A stretch of DNA of 64,000 nucleotides, taken from positions 1,491,693 to 1,555,692 of the forward strand of contig NZ_JH651384.1 in assembly GCF_000260135.1 (NCBI RefSeq), given 5' to 3'. Position 1 is the stretch's first letter. The number at the start of each line of letters is the position of its first letter. The notes under the pieces are model-generated. The model was not told where the DNA came from, made no database searches, and worked only from the letters and a program-made list of their open reading frames with translations. The stretch comes from Thiothrix nivea DSM 5205 (GTDB taxonomy: Bacteria > Pseudomonadota > Gammaproteobacteria > Thiotrichales > Thiotrichaceae). The translations under genes were made by a program, and so were the position numbers. Shown one piece after another: positions 27,412 through 40,100 of this stretch.

Positions 27412-30400
27412 ATGAACAGATTCCCACATCCGGATTTGCCATGTACTGGCAAGCCCCTCTTGCTCACTTCCGTTTCCGCCTTGCTCGCCATCCTGGCACT
27501 GCCACCCTCCGTTTCGGCAGACCAGACCATCGGCGATGGAACCACAACGGTTATCGGCGCAGGCGCAACCCAAGACATGAACTGCCAGGCAGTAACTATC
27601 AGCAGTGGCGGCGTACTCGACATGTCTGCGGGCGGAACCTTGCAGGAAGTCACTGCCCTGACTATTACCGGTGAACTCAAAGGCGGCTCCGGGCAAATCC
27701 TCAAATTGGCAGGCTGGGCCAATAACGGAACGGTCAGTTCCCTTCCAGCCAATATCGAATTCACCACCGATTGCGGCCCGATCACGGTGGCGGGAACCAG
27801 CGACACCGACGGCGACGGCATCAGCGACGACCTGGAAGGTGGCACGGACATCAACGGCGACAGCCAGCCAGACCTAGACGTGGATAACGACGGCATCTAC
27901 AACTTCCTGGATGATGACTCGGATGGTGACGGCACGAATGATGATGCCGAAGGGACGGGGGACAACGATAGCGACGGCATCCCCAACTGGCTGGATGCAA
28001 CCGATGCAATCCCGTTAGACACGGATGGCGATAGCATCAACAATATCAGCGACCTGGATGATGACAACGACGGTATCCCGGATTCCATCGAGCGACCAAC
28101 TGTCAGCCCGGTTGACTTCACGGGGCTGACAACCTCAGGTGGTATATATATCCAAACAACCAACAACGAAACTGTTGCGGATGTTACCGTTTCAGGCTTC
28201 AGCACTGATGACCCAGAAGGGGGTGACTTACTGGCTGACGGCAGCCTGATCAAATGGGGTGAGATGGGCCCCCTGACCAATCTGAAAACAACCTCGGTTA
28301 ATTTTGCCTTTGAACAACCCAGCACCATCCACCTGACCCTTGGGGCTGCTGAAGCCGTTCAGTTAAATATTAATGACACCGTTCGCTTCCAGGCCGTTGG
28401 CGTCCAACCCGGTTTTAGCTGGACTGTAAAAAGCAGTAGTGATGTGACAATAACCTACGCCACCCGTATTGTGCCGAATGACGTCATAATCCTGCGGGGT
28501 AGCTCCACCGCCAACGCAGCTTTCGACATCAGCACAAATCAAGAAGCAAGCGGTTTTGTTGCTGAACACGTAAATAGAATTGACAAGGTGGATGGAATCA
28601 ATAACTTCGCAGGGTTCCACTTGACCGTATCCGGAGTCAGGGATGACGATGCGGATAACATTTACAACCACCTGGATCTTGACTCCGACAACGACGGCAT
28701 CCCGGATAACGTCGAAGCTCAACTTACCGGCAGTTATGTTGCTCCAAATGGTGATGCGGCTGGCAATAACGGCCTGGATTCTGCCTATGGCGCAGGTCTG
28801 ACCCCTGTCAATACAGACAACGCAGATGAACCAGACTACCTGGATACCGATTCCGACAACGAAGGCGGTGACGATGCCACCGAATCCGGCAATGTCGATG
28901 CAGGTGAAACCTATGCGGATGTGAATGGCTCGCTGGACAACGGTGCTGGCGACCTCCCGGATACTGATGCGGCGGTGGACGATGACGCTCAACCTGACTT
29001 CCGTGACGCCGACGCTGACACCGCCCCACCGTTTACCTGTGACGGCACGCTTTACCAAAGCACCACACCCGACTTTTACGACCCTGCAACCCTGATGGGC
29101 ATTACGGTTACCAGTTCTGGAGCTAGCGCCACTTCAATCGGCGATGACAGCCACGGGGTTTCCTACAACTCCATGGGCTACAACACCCAGGACAACCTGT
29201 TGTACGGCATTTCTACCGATGACCAACAACTGGTAGTGATTGACGCCACCGGCAAAGCCGTCAAGCTGGGCGCGGTCAGCGGCGTTACCATCACCGGCAC
29301 ATCAGCGGGCGACATGGACGACAGCGGCAAGCTGTACATGAAAGGTGGCAGTGACGACCAATTGCATATTATTGATGTCGCCACCCGCAGCGGCACGACC
29401 GTCACGCTTTCCCAATCATTCAAGACCGGCGACTGGGCGTGGAACCCGGCAGACGGCCTGCTCTACGCCATTAATACTAATGACCTCATGTTGTACACCA
29501 TCGACCCGGCAACCGGTATGGTAACGAAGGTCAGCGATAAAGCAGGCGAGCTTTTCGGTGCAACATTCTTCGACAGCGCCAACAACCTGTACGGCATCAG
29601 CAATTTAACCGGCAACCTCTACCGTGTTGACATTACCGATAACTCACAATCTGTCATAGCCGAAGGGCTGTCACCTGCCTCGGGCAATGATGGAGCCAGT
29701 TGCCGGGGTGACTTTGCCAGCGATTTGGGTTTAGCGGTAACCGCCGACAAAACCAACCCGCTACCGGGAGAAACTGTCACCTATACCCTGACCCTGAACA
29801 ACCAGGGGCCATCCACCGCAACCGGTATCCAAGTATCCATTCCTCTACCGGCAGGGCTGACTTACGCTTCAGACGATGGCGCGGGAACCTTTGACCCCGG
29901 AACCGGCATCTGGAACAGCGGTGACCTGGCGAACGGCAACTCGACCACATTGAGCCTGACGGCTACCGTCGGGGCCAGCGGCCCTTACCTCTTCACGGCG
30001 GAAGTCTCTGCCACCGATCAGGTAGACAACAACTCCAACCCGTCCCTGAGCTTTGCGGATGACGACCTGAATGACGGCGTACCGGACAACGACGAAGCTA
30101 CGTTTGATGTGATGGATTCAGACGAAGACGGTATTCCGGACTCCACCGACATCGACAACGACAACGACGGCTTCCTCGACGCTGACGAAGGCACGGCGGA
30201 TACCGACGGCGACGGCGTGGCCGACAACTTTGACCGCGACAGCGACAATGACGGCATTCCGGATGTCACCGAAAATGTCTGTGGCTGGTCAGAAGGCCGC
30301 TGGGTGCTGGGCGCTGCGAATGGCGATGGCAATGTGCAAACAGCTTCTTACCAGCACCCGAATGGCTCGATTCTGGCTGAGTTGGGCAGCGGTATGCCGA

Positions 30401-33400
30401 TTGGCAAGCTGTATAACAGCCCGATTGCACCACCCCATGAATACACTGCCTTGTTTGGCACGTCCGACCCAACTATCGAAGGCCGTTCCATTCTAGGGGT
30501 CGGTAGTGGAGCAGCCGGAGCTAACAACGGTACAGCCATCACACTGGATCTTTCTGGCTTTACACTGACACATGAATTGACTTTCGGCATTGAGAATCTC
30601 GCAGCAGGCACACCGACCAACCCTTACAAATACAAGCTGGAGTTACTGGACAGCGCCGGTCAACCCATGAATCTCGCAACCATGAACTTTATGGGAACCG
30701 AGTACGCAATTCAGGGCGGAAAAAACACGACAACCGGCGAACCATACAACGAAGCCCTCTCGCTGGATACAGCCACTGGCATTATTACCATTACCCCGGA
30801 CGGCGTGAATTCCTACAACTCACTGGGTGCGTTCTGGAATCACTTACCGGCAGGCGTCACCAAAATACGCCTGTCAGTTCAGGATGCCACGACAGGTTTC
30901 GGCGATTCGATCCGATTGTATGTAGGTGTGCCGGATGCCAGCAGTTGCACCAACGACACGGATAACGACAACCTACCTGATTACCGCGACCTTGATACGG
31001 ATGGCGACGGTATTCCGGATAACATCGAAGCGCAAAGCACTGCGGCTTATATTGCACCAGGTGCAGATACCGACAACGATGGGCTGATCGACAACTACAC
31101 AGAGAAAGATGTCAACGGCAACTGGGTAAAACTGGGGCTTGACCCGGTAGACACCGACGCAGACGCACTGCCTGACCTGCGTGATCTGGATAGTGATGGC
31201 GACAATGCACCTGATACCCAGGAAGCGGGCGTCATCCTGCAACACACAGACCAGGACAATGACGGGCTGGATACAGCGGTGGACGACAATGATGCACAAT
31301 ACGGTTCCGCCAACGCCGACATTACCGATATCATGGCAGCTTATCCTAATGACAACACCAACGTTAGCTGGCGCGTTGCCGATACCACCCCTCCAACTCT
31401 CGGCATTAATGCCGTCGCTACTGATGACATCATTAATGCAGCGGAAGCGAGTACCGACCTGCCAATTACCGGTACTACCGATGCTGAAGATGGCCAGACA
31501 GTGACATTACACCTCAACGGCAAAGACTACACTGGCACTGCCAGTGGTGGCACCTGGTCTACCACAGTACCAACAGCGGATGTCGCCACATTAGCCAACG
31601 GCCCGGTTACTGTAACCGCTGATGTTTCCGACAAGGTGGGCAACCCGGCGACTCAAGCAACCCGCAACATCACCGTGGACACTACCCCACCGGCTGCACC
31701 GCCTGTGAGCGGCCCGGCTGTCACGGCAGACAACACGCCGGACATCACCGGCACGGGCGAACCGGGTGCGACCCTGGACGTGAAGGACGGCAACGGTGTT
31801 AGCGTTTGCTCCACCACCGTGGACGCCAACGGCGACTGGACTTGTACACCGGCCAACCCGCTGCCTGAGGGCGACAATCCACTGAATGCCACCCAGACCG
31901 ACCCGGCGGGCAACACCTCACCGGCCACCCCGCACACCGTGACCGTGGACACCATTGCCCCAGCCATCACGGGAATTGATGTACCCACCACCAATAACCC
32001 GCAACCTGCCTTGAGCGGCACAACCGACGCGCCGGAAGGTTCCACCGTCACTGTTACCAACGGCAACAATGCCTCAGTGTGTACAGCGACCGTGACTGTA
32101 AATGGCGATTGGTCATGCACACCAACCGTTGCGCTGCCTGAAGGCAACAACACGCTACTGGCGAGTACTACCGATGCCGCAGGCAACACCGGCACGGATA
32201 CTTTTACCGCCCTGATCGACATTACACCACCTGCTATCACCATCACGGCCATTTCCAGCGATGACTACATCAACGCCCTGGAAACCAAATCTGATGTACC
32301 CGTAACAGGAACCAGCACAGGGCTGGAGCCGGGGCAGACGCTTACCGTCACACTCAATGGCCAACCCTATTCCAGCGCTGTACAAGCAGATGGTCACTGG
32401 ACGGTCATGATGCCGACGGCAATCATCGATGCCCTGCCTGAAGGCCAAATCAGCGTAACCGCTGATGCCAACGACAAGGCAGGTAATCCGGCACAGCAGG
32501 TTAACCATAACGCTACCATCGACAAAACTGCGCCTACTATCCAGGTACAAGACGTTGACATTACCAACAACCCAACCCCGCCACTATCCGGCAATACCAC
32601 CGCTGGTGAAGGCCAAACCGTGAGCGTGACGGACAGTCAAGGGAATCCTGTCTGTAGCACCACCGTCGGCGTGGATGGCGTATGGTCATGCACCCCAACC
32701 GGCAACCTGCCTTCCAACAACAACACATTGACCGCCACTGTCACCGACCCGGCTGGCAACCCGGCCAGTGACACCTTCACGGCCAATGTGGATACCGGTT
32801 TACCGAGCATCACCCTCGACACTATTGCTGGTGACAACATCATCAGCGCAGCCGAAGCCGCCAACGATATTCCGGTCAGTGGCTTCACCGATGCAGAAAT
32901 CGGCCAGACCGTCACTGTCGGGGTAAACGGCAAGACCTATGCCGCCACTGTTGGGGCGAATGGCCAGTGGTCGACCGTTATCCCGGCCACCGATGCCGCC
33001 CTGTTGCCAGACGGCGTTATGCCGCTGACAGCCGATGTCAAGGATCTGGCCGGGAACGCAGCGCCTACCTCCAGCCGCGACCTGACCATCGACCAGACCG
33101 GCCCGGCGATTACCCTGACGGATGTCCCGGCGACTAATAACCCGCGGCCTCTGCTGTCCGGTACAACGGCTGCCCCGCAAGGCGCTTCCGTAACCGTCAC
33201 CGATGCCAACGGCGCAACCGTCTGCTCCACTACCACTCAAGCGGGCGGCACATGGTCTTGCGTACCCGCGACTGACCTGCCTGAAGGCCAGAATGACCTG
33301 ACTGTCAGCACCATTGACGATCTGGGCAACCCTGGCACTGGCACGGGAAGCGTTACCATTGACCTGACCGCGCCAGTGATCACCATTGATACCATCAGCA

Positions 33401-36165
33401 ACGATGACCGCATCAATGCACAAGAAGCTAATGCTCCGGTGCTCGTCAGTGGTACCAGCATCGGGCTGGCTGCTGGCCAAAACGTTGCCCTGTTCATCAA
33501 CGGCAAAACCTATGCGGCTACCGTGGGCGCAGATGGCAAGTGGGGAACCAATATCCCGACTGTGGATGTTGCGGCCCTGACCGAAGGTACGGAACCGGTC
33601 ACTGCCAGTGCCACAGACCCGGCGGGCAATGCCGCCACGCCGGTTATCCGTGACGTGACAGTGGACAAGACCGCGCCCACCATCCTGGCACAGGACATCA
33701 GCGTTACCAATAACCCGAAACCACCACTGACAGGCATCACGACTGCCGGAGCCGGCCAGACGGTCAATGTTACCGACAGCGCAGGCAACCCGGTTTGTAG
33801 CGCCGACGTCGCAGCGGATGGCAAGTGGTCTTGCACACCGGAGGCCAACCTGCCATCTGGCACAGTCACCCTGACCGCCACGGTAACAGACCCTGCAGGC
33901 AACAGCGCCAACGACACCTTTGTGGTCACGGTTGATACCGGCTTACCCAGCATCTCGATTGCCCCCATCGCTATTGACAACCGCGTCAACGCTACTGAAG
34001 CAAGCGCCCCTGTAATTATCCAGGGGAACACGGATGCTGAACTCAACCAGGCCGTGAGCGTGACGCTGGGTGGAAAAACCTACACCACCCAAATCACAAC
34101 CGGTGGCCAGTGGTTGGTCAGTATCCCGACTGCGGATCTTGCCTCTCTTGCTGACAGCACCCAGACCGTTACCGCGGATGTCAAAGACCGGGCAGGTAAT
34201 GCAGCACCGCAAGCCTCCCGCGATCTGATCATTGACATCAACCCACCTGCCCTCGCTGGCAATGACATTCCGGCCACCAACAACACTCTGCCATTGCTGT
34301 CCGGTACGACGGATGCAGGGGACGGCACGTTGGTAACGGTCAAGGATGCGGGTGGAGCAAGCGTTTGTCAGGCAACCACCCAGGCAGACGGCACATGGTC
34401 ATGCGTACCGTCCACTGCACTGGCTGAAGGGGTAACACCCCTGACTGCCAGCGTCACCGACCTGTCGGGCAATACCGCCAGCGACAGCTTCGATGTCACG
34501 GTGGACACTACGGCTCCAACCATCGCCATCAATGCCATCGCTACCGATGACATCCTGAATGCTACCGAGGCTGCCAGCCCGGTCAGCATCAGTGGCATCA
34601 CCAGTGGCGTGGAAGCTGATCGTACAGTCACCCTGGCGCTTCATGGCAAACCCTACAGCACCACTGTTGCAGCGGATGGCACCTGGACGGTGACAGTTCC
34701 GGCGGCAGATGCGCAAGCCCTGAACGACGGCATGACCACTCTCAAGGCAGATGTCAGCGATGCCGCAGGCAACCCGGCAACGGCCAACCGCGACCTGACT
34801 GTAGATACAACATTGGTCATCACCGCCGTGGGGATCCCGTACAGCTATGAACCACGCCCTGCCCTTGCCGGCACTACGGATGCGGGGACTGGCGCAATCG
34901 TCACTGTCACTGACAAGGATGGCAACACATTGTGTACGGCAACCACCGCTGCGGATAGCCGCTGGACTTGCCCGCCCGATACCGACCTGCCAAACGGTGA
35001 AAACCTGTTGGCGGCCAGCGTTAGCGATCCGGCTGGCAACCAGGCATCAACCGGCTTTACGGTGGTGGTGCATCATGTGCCAGTCTTTACCACGCCGAAC
35101 ACGGCTTCTGTCCCGGAAAATAGCACCGGCATGGTCATGGATATCGAGGCCAGCCCAGGCACAGGCCTGACATTCAGTTTCTCCGGCGGGCTGGATAACG
35201 GAAACTTCACGCTTGACCCGGCAACCGGCAAGCTGAGCTTCAAGGAAACGCCAGACTTTGAGAAACCGACCGATGCCAATACTGACAATACCTATATCGT
35301 GGGAATAAAAGCCTGCGACACGCAAGGCAATTGCGCAGAGCAGATCGTCATCGTGAGCGTCACGGATCTCAATGAGCCGACGCCAACCATCAAGTTGCAA
35401 GCACGCGCCTTCCTGCAAGGGGCTTACAACAGCGATACCGGCCTGATGGCAGATAACTTGCGCACACAGGGCATCTTGCCGGTGAATCAGCCTTACGTAG
35501 CCGCGCCGACCAGCCATGCGGGAGCGGAAACCCTGAACCCGTACATGGCAACCCTGGAAGGTGACAATGCCATCGTCGACTGGATGCTGGTGGACTTGCG
35601 CGATGCGGCTGACCCGAAGACCATCCTGAAAACGCAGGCGGTCATGGTGCAGCGGGATGGCGACCTGGTGGACGCGCAGTCCGGCAGTGCCGACATCACC
35701 TTCGCTGACATGCAAGCGGGTGATTACTTCGTCAGCGTGCGCCACCGCAACCACCTGGGTGTGATGACGGCCTCGGCGGTGCGCCTGGGCGACCTGGCCA
35801 ACATGGTGGACTTCACCCTGACGGCGACGCCAACCTACGGCAGTTATGCGCGCATCGAGGCGGGTGCGACTGCCCTGCTGTGGGCGGGTGACGCCAACCA
35901 GACCCAACAGGTCATTGCCAACGGCCAATACGCCGATGTGAGCGTGATCTTTGGTAATGTACTGATCAAGGATGGCAAAAACCTGGAGGCATCCGCCAAC
36001 TACCAGTTGATGGGTTATGAGGTGACTGACATCAACATGGATGGCGTTACCCTCTTCGCCGGACCGGGCAATGACATTAACCTGCTGCTGGGCAATGTCT
36101 TGCTGCATCCGGCTAATGCCAACACCGCCGCCAATTATATCATTGACGGAAAGTTACCCCACTAA
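27412..36165 (+). CDS. Giant exported adhesin-like protein with Ca-binding repeats and 13 Ig-like domains
   Basis: About 2,917 residues from ATG 27412; the GTG at 27355 lies in a hairpin and is unlikely. A signal peptide (cut near SVSA) is followed by thrombospondin-type-3 DxDxDG repeats (27800-28090, 28640-29030, 30090-30270, 30950-31320). Between them lie a propeller-like segment (29035-29720) and a DUF11 domain (29725-30010). From 31381 to 35066 are 13 Ig-like domains of two alternating kinds. One (~100 residues) has the motif DDxINAxEA; the other (~90 residues) has a Cys pair (VCxT ... WSCxP). Then come a cadherin-like domain (35068-35390) and a C-terminal dockerin-like domain shared with two other proteins here. 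The likely role is a long surface stalk or adhesin stiffened by calcium. Confidence 0.88.
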   Translation: MNRFPHPDLPCTGKPLLLTSVSALLAILALPPSVSADQTIGDGTTTVIGAGATQDMNCQAVTISSGGVLDMSAGGTLQEVTALTITGELKGGSGQILKLAGWANNGTVSSLPANIEFTTDCGPITVAGTSDTDGDGISDDLEGGTDINGDSQPDLDVDNDGIYNFLDDDSDGDGTNDDAEGTGDNDSDGIPNWLDATDAIPLDTDGDSINNISDLDDDNDGIPDSIERPTVSPVDFTGLTTSGGIYIQTTNNETVADVTVSGFSTDDPEGGDLLADGSLIKWGEMGPLTNLKTTSVNFAFEQPSTIHLTLGAAEAVQLNINDTVRFQAVGVQPGFSWTVKSSSDVTITYATRIVPNDVIILRGSSTANAAFDISTNQEASGFVAEHVNRIDKVDGINNFAGFHLTVSGVRDDDADNIYNHLDLDSDNDGIPDNVEAQLTGSYVAPNGDAAGNNGLDSAYGAGLTPVNTDNADEPDYLDTDSDNEGGDDATESGNVDAGETYADVNGSLDNGAGDLPDTDAAVDDDAQPDFRDADADTAPPFTCDGTLYQSTTPDFYDPATLMGITVTSSGASATSIGDDSHGVSYNSMGYNTQDNLLYGISTDDQQLVVIDATGKAVKLGAVSGVTITGTSAGDMDDSGKLYMKGGSDDQLHIIDVATRSGTTVTLSQSFKTGDWAWNPADGLLYAINTNDLMLYTIDPATGMVTKVSDKAGELFGATFFDSANNLYGISNLTGNLYRVDITDNSQSVIAEGLSPASGNDGASCRGDFASDLGLAVTADKTNPLPGETVTYTLTLNNQGPSTATGIQVSIPLPAGLTYASDDGAGTFDPGTGIWNSGDLANGNSTTLSLTATVGASGPYLFTAEVSATDQVDNNSNPSLSFADDDLNDGVPDNDEATFDVMDSDEDGIPDSTDIDNDNDGFLDADEGTADTDGDGVADNFDRDSDNDGIPDVTENVCGWSEGRWVLGAANGDGNVQTASYQHPNGSILAELGSGMPIGKLYNSPIAPPHEYTALFGTSDPTIEGRSILGVGSGAAGANNGTAITLDLSGFTLTHELTFGIENLAAGTPTNPYKYKLELLDSAGQPMNLATMNFMGTEYAIQGGKNTTTGEPYNEALSLDTATGIITITPDGVNSYNSLGAFWNHLPAGVTKIRLSVQDATTGFGDSIRLYVGVPDASSCTNDTDNDNLPDYRDLDTDGDGIPDNIEAQSTAAYIAPGADTDNDGLIDNYTEKDVNGNWVKLGLDPVDTDADALPDLRDLDSDGDNAPDTQEAGVILQHTDQDNDGLDTAVDDNDAQYGSANADITDIMAAYPNDNTNVSWRVADTTPPTLGINAVATDDIINAAEASTDLPITGTTDAEDGQTVTLHLNGKDYTGTASGGTWSTTVPTADVATLANGPVTVTADVSDKVGNPATQATRNITVDTTPPAAPPVSGPAVTADNTPDITGTGEPGATLDVKDGNGVSVCSTTVDANGDWTCTPANPLPEGDNPLNATQTDPAGNTSPATPHTVTVDTIAPAITGIDVPTTNNPQPALSGTTDAPEGSTVTVTNGNNASVCTATVTVNGDWSCTPTVALPEGNNTLLASTTDAAGNTGTDTFTALIDITPPAITITAISSDDYINALETKSDVPVTGTSTGLEPGQTLTVTLNGQPYSSAVQADGHWTVMMPTAIIDALPEGQISVTADANDKAGNPAQQVNHNATIDKTAPTIQVQDVDITNNPTPPLSGNTTAGEGQTVSVTDSQGNPVCSTTVGVDGVWSCTPTGNLPSNNNTLTATVTDPAGNPASDTFTANVDTGLPSITLDTIAGDNIISAAEAANDIPVSGFTDAEIGQTVTVGVNGKTYAATVGANGQWSTVIPATDAALLPDGVMPLTADVKDLAGNAAPTSSRDLTIDQTGPAITLTDVPATNNPRPLLSGTTAAPQGASVTVTDANGATVCSTTTQAGGTWSCVPATDLPEGQNDLTVSTIDDLGNPGTGTGSVTIDLTAPVITIDTISNDDRINAQEANAPVLVSGTSIGLAAGQNVALFINGKTYAATVGADGKWGTNIPTVDVAALTEGTEPVTASATDPAGNAATPVIRDVTVDKTAPTILAQDISVTNNPKPPLTGITTAGAGQTVNVTDSAGNPVCSADVAADGKWSCTPEANLPSGTVTLTATVTDPAGNSANDTFVVTVDTGLPSISIAPIAIDNRVNATEASAPVIIQGNTDAELNQAVSVTLGGKTYTTQITTGGQWLVSIPTADLASLADSTQTVTADVKDRAGNAAPQASRDLIIDINPPALAGNDIPATNNTLPLLSGTTDAGDGTLVTVKDAGGASVCQATTQADGTWSCVPSTALAEGVTPLTASVTDLSGNTASDSFDVTVDTTAPTIAINAIATDDILNATEAASPVSISGITSGVEADRTVTLALHGKPYSTTVAADGTWTVTVPAADAQALNDGMTTLKADVSDAAGNPATANRDLTVDTTLVITAVGIPYSYEPRPALAGTTDAGTGAIVTVTDKDGNTLCTATTAADSRWTCPPDTDLPNGENLLAASVSDPAGNQASTGFTVVVHHVPVFTTPNTASVPENSTGMVMDIEASPGTGLTFSFSGGLDNGNFTLDPATGKLSFKETPDFEKPTDANTDNTYIVGIKACDTQGNCAEQIVIVSVTDLNEPTPTIKLQARAFLQGAYNSDTGLMADNLRTQGILPVNQPYVAAPTSHAGAETLNPYMATLEGDNAIVDWMLVDLRDAADPKTILKTQAVMVQRDGDLVDAQSGSADITFADMQAGDYFVSVRHRNHLGVMTASAVRLGDLANMVDFTLTATPTYGSYARIEAGATALLWAGDANQTQQVIANGQYADVSVIFGNVLIKDGKNLEASANYQLMGYEVTDINMDGVTLFAGPGNDINLLLGNVLLHPANANTAANYIIDGKLPH

Positions 36166-36454
36166 AGGGAACGGCTAACGGTAACCAACGATGGCTCCCT
36201 CTCTTCGAGGAGAGGGGGAGAAAGCTGGGAAGAACTTATTTAAAAATTTTACTTTTACTGAATTTTCAACAATATCCGTTTGTCAGCAAATCCTTGCTGA
36301 CAACCTAGAAATTTATGGATTATTAACCCCCATGAAAAATTCCAAAGAATTACTTTATGTTACTGAGGAATTTCTGGGAACCCCGGACAACACAGAAAAA
36401 ACCGGTCGCTTTCAACAAATAACAACATTGGGCTAACGCAACAGGAGACAACAC
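36166..36454. promoter_or_regulatory. Intergenic region with two hairpins before a small surface-protein gene
   Basis: The 289-bp gap has a REP-like hairpin (CTCCCTCTC ... GAGAGGGGGAG, 36194-36220). An A/T-rich stretch follows with a perfect stem TTGTCAGCAA / TTGCTGACAA, loop ATCC (36280-36303). An 81-codon open frame at 36191-36436 shows no protein-like features and starts inside the first hairpin, so I do not call it a gene. The region may hold a promoter and a leader or operator. Confidence 0.45.
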
Positions 36455-37042
36455 ATGAACAATAACAAATTCCTCCACTTAATAACCAAGGTTTTAGGGG
36501 GTATCACCTTGGCCATGACGGCAAGCTCAGCTTTCGCGGATGCGACGCTGGAATACAAACTGGCACTGGCCGAAGATGGCAAAACCTACCAGGTATGGAT
36601 GAAGCCTGCCGCCACCCCAAAACCTGACATCAGCCTGACTGGCCAGGTCACCATCAAGGCTCCGACCGACGCCAAGTTTGCCCCGAAAAACGTTACCAGC
36701 ACAGTTGAGGGTATCAACTGGGTAGCTGCTTCCCGCGTTGATGCGCCGAAGGAAGATGCTGCCAGCGACTACCTCTCTTTCTCATTCGTCGGCTTGCAGG
36801 GTACCAGCTCCCGTAACTACGCCTGGGAAAAAGGCGAGGAAAAACTGGTGTTCAGCTTTGAAAACGAAGGTGGCTGCGTAGATGGTGTAACGTTGATGGC
36901 GGACGATGACGCCTTCAATACCGCCTCTCCTAACTCCGCCAACACCAATCCTGGTAACCAGTTCACCAACCTGGGCTGGGGCGCGGTCAGCGAGAACCAC
37001 TACAAAGGCAACTACGGCGAAGCGGTTTCCTGCAAAAAATAA
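36455..37042 (+). CDS. Exported single-domain protein of the repeated unnamed family, A
   Basis: 195 residues. The signal peptide (cut near SSAFA) is followed by one copy of a domain found six times in this locus. It opens LEYKLALAEDGKTYQVWMKP, continues SLTGQVTIKAP, SRVDAP, DYLSFSF and KLVFSFENEGGC, and ends SANTNPGNQFTNLGWG with GNYGE. The strand pattern and two Cys suggest a disulfide-held beta-sandwich. The family has no name that I know. It is close to the protein at 40582. The role may be as a soluble or polymerising partner of the larger proteins that carry the same domain. Confidence 0.8.
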   Translation: MNNNKFLHLITKVLGGITLAMTASSAFADATLEYKLALAEDGKTYQVWMKPAATPKPDISLTGQVTIKAPTDAKFAPKNVTSTVEGINWVAASRVDAPKEDAASDYLSFSFVGLQGTSSRNYAWEKGEEKLVFSFENEGGCVDGVTLMADDDAFNTASPNSANTNPGNQFTNLGWGAVSENHYKGNYGEAVSCKK

Positions 37043-37120
37043 GCGATATATGCGGCAGTTACCTATCCTGGGGTAGCTGCCACACACATCATGACAACAA
37101 CTACATAAAGAGAGCCAGCC

Positions 37121-40100
37121 ATGCAATCCAGAACAACACTCCGCAAACTCCTGGGTCTGAGCACCTCGGCACTGTTGCTTGCGGGCAATAGTGCCTGGGC
37201 TGCCCAGACACTGGAATACACTATCCGTTGGGATACCTCGGATAACCGCTATCACGTCTTCATGAAGCCAAACGCCACCCCTACCCGGGACATGAGCCTG
37301 ACAGGCCAGATCACGATTATTGTTCCCCATGCGGAAGGCACGGATAAATTCACGGTTACCGGCAAAAAAGTGCCCGTGTTGGACACCAACTGGAAAAATG
37401 ACTCGCGGGTGGATACCCCATCCGAAAGGCCGGACTCTGACTACATCTCATTCAGCTTGAGTATTGATGAACCCAGCGCATTTGCCTGGCAGGCAGGCGT
37501 TGAACAGGAAGTCCTCAGTTTCAACAATAGCGCAACGTGTCTCGGCCCAGTTAGTCTGATGGATAACACCGACCCCTTCATGCCACCCAACTCCACCAAC
37601 ACCAACCCGGGCAACCAGTTCACTAACTTGGGCTGGGGGACAGCCGGTGAGAACAACTACCTGGGCAACTATGACTCCAATATCGCAGATTGCCGGGATA
37701 GCCTTGATGACGATGGTGATGGCCTGAAAAATGGCGATGAACGGCTAGGCGGCACTGACCCGGGCAACCCGGACAGCGATGGCGACGGTCTGTCCGATGG
37801 CGTGGAAGTCAACACCACCAAGACCGACCCGAAAAACCCGGACAGTGATGGCGACGGCATCGACGACAAGACCGAAGTCGGCACTGACCCGAACAACCCG
37901 ACCAACACCGACAGCGACACCCTGATCAATGCCCTGGATCCGGATGACGACAATGACGGCGTCCTCACCAAAAACGAGAACTACAACGGCGGCACCCCGC
38001 TGGATGACGACACTGACGGTGACAAAATCCCGGATTACCTCGACACCGACGATGACGGTGACAACATCCCATCCGCTTCCGAGGGCAATGACCCCAACAA
38101 GGACGGCAGCCCGGCTGACGCCATCGACACCGATGGCGACAAGATTCCGGATTATCTGGACAAGAACAACACCGACGGCCCCAAGGCTGACCCGGATGGT
38201 GATGGCCTGACCAATGAGCAGGAGCAAGCCCTCGGCACTGACCCAACCAAGGCGGACACTGACGGTGACGGCCTGCCCGATAATGTCGAAGTCAACACCA
38301 CCAAGACCGACCCGACCAAGGTTGACAGTGACGGTGACGGTATCGACGACAAGACCGAAGTCGGCGCTGACCCAACCAAGCCAACCAATAGCGACGGCGA
38401 CACCCTGATCAACGCCCTGGATCCGGATGACGACAATGACGGCGTCCTGACCAAGAACGAGAACTACAACGGCGGCACCCCGCTGGATGACGATACTGAC
38501 GGCGACAAAATTCCGGACTACCTCGACACCGACGATGATGGCGACAACATCCCATCCGCTTCCGAAGGCAATGACCCCAACAAAGATGGCAGCCCGGCTG
38601 ACGCCACCGACACCGACGGTGACAAAATTCCGGATTACCTGGACAAAAATAGCACCGACGGCCCCAAGGCTGACCCGGATGGTGATGGCCTGACCAATGA
38701 GCAGGAACAAGCCCTCGGCACTGACCCAACCAAGGCGGACACTGACGGTGACGGCCTGCCCGATAATGTGGAAGTCAACACCACCAAGACCGACCCGACC
38801 AAAGTTGACAGTGACGGTGACGGTATCGACGACAAAACCGAAGTCGGCATTGACCCAACCAAGCCAACCAATAGCGACGGCGACACCCTGATCAACGCCC
38901 TGGATCCGGATGACGACAATGACGGCGTCCTGACCAAGAATGAGAACTACAACGGCGGCACCCCGCTGGATGACGACACTGACGGTGACAAAATTCCGGA
39001 TTACCTCGACACCGACGATGACGGTGACAACATCCCGACTGCTTCCGAAGGCAATGACCCCAACAAGGACGGCAGCCCGGCTGACGCCACCGACACCGAC
39101 GGCGACAAAATCCCGGATTACCTCGACAAAAATAGCACCGACGGCCCCAAGGCTGACCCGGATGGTGATGGCCTGACCAATGAGCAGGAACAAGCCCTCG
39201 GCACTGACCCAACCAAGGCGGACACTGACGGTGACGGCCTGCCCGATAATGTGGAAGTCAACACCACCAAGACCGACCCGACCAAGGTTGACAGTGACGG
39301 CGACGGTATCGATGACAAGACCGAAGTCGGCTCTGACCCAACCAAGCCAACCAATAGCGACGGCGACACCCTGATCAACGCCCTGGATCCGGATGACGAC
39401 AATGATGGCATCCTGACCAAAAACGAAAACTACAACGGTGGAACCCCGCTGGATGACGACACTGACGGCGATAAAATCCCGGATTACCTCGACACCGACG
39501 ATGACGGTGACAACATCCCATCCGCTTCCGAAGGCAATGACCCCAACAAGGACGGCAGCCCGGCTGACGCCACCGACACCGATGGCGACAACATCCCGGA
39601 TTACCTTGATACCAGTCCCAATGGCGTAAAACTGCAAGTAAAAGTCATGTTGCAGGGTGCATACGACAGCACTACCGGAATGATGAAGGACACCCTGCGC
39701 AGCCAAGGGCTCATCCCGCTGGCACAACCATACAACATGGGCATTTACTCGTATGCAGGCAAAGAAACCACCACATTGGCACGGCTGGCAACGACAGGCA
39801 ATGATGCGCCAGTAGACTGGGTGCTGGTTGAGCTGCGTGACCCAACCACACCGACCACGGTCAAAGCCCGCATGGCTGCACTAGTGCAGCGCGATGGCGA
39901 TGTGATGGATGCCACCACGGGCAGCACTTCATTGTTGTTGCCGGGCATGGCAAGCGGTAACTACTACGTTGCCATCCATCACCGCAACCATCTGGGCGTA
40001 ATGACTGCTGGCCAGGTCAACCTCAATACGGTTTCGCCCACCATGGTCAACTTCATCGCCAAGACAACGGCGACCTGGGGCGAGTATGGTCGCTATGACC

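Noticed and set aside
35047-36108. A 353-codon minus-strand open frame inside the giant surface-protein gene
   Set aside because: It is antisense to the conserved cadherin-like and dockerin-like domains; the composition fits a shadow frame.
36191-36436. An 81-codon open frame between two surface genes
   Set aside because: It starts in a REP-like hairpin, has no ribosome binding site and contains a perfect hairpin; the composition is not protein-like.
38189-39637. Regular repeats considered as a CRISPR array
   Set aside because: The units are 483 bp, coding and contiguous, with no short repeats or unique spacers, and there are no cas genes.
37745-39727. A 660-codon open frame on the minus strand opposite the calcium-repeat gene
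   Set aside because: It is the complement of GAC/GAT-rich repeats, which read as Val/Ile on the other strand. The product is pure repeat with no start signal, and the plus-strand gene has a signal peptide and known domains.
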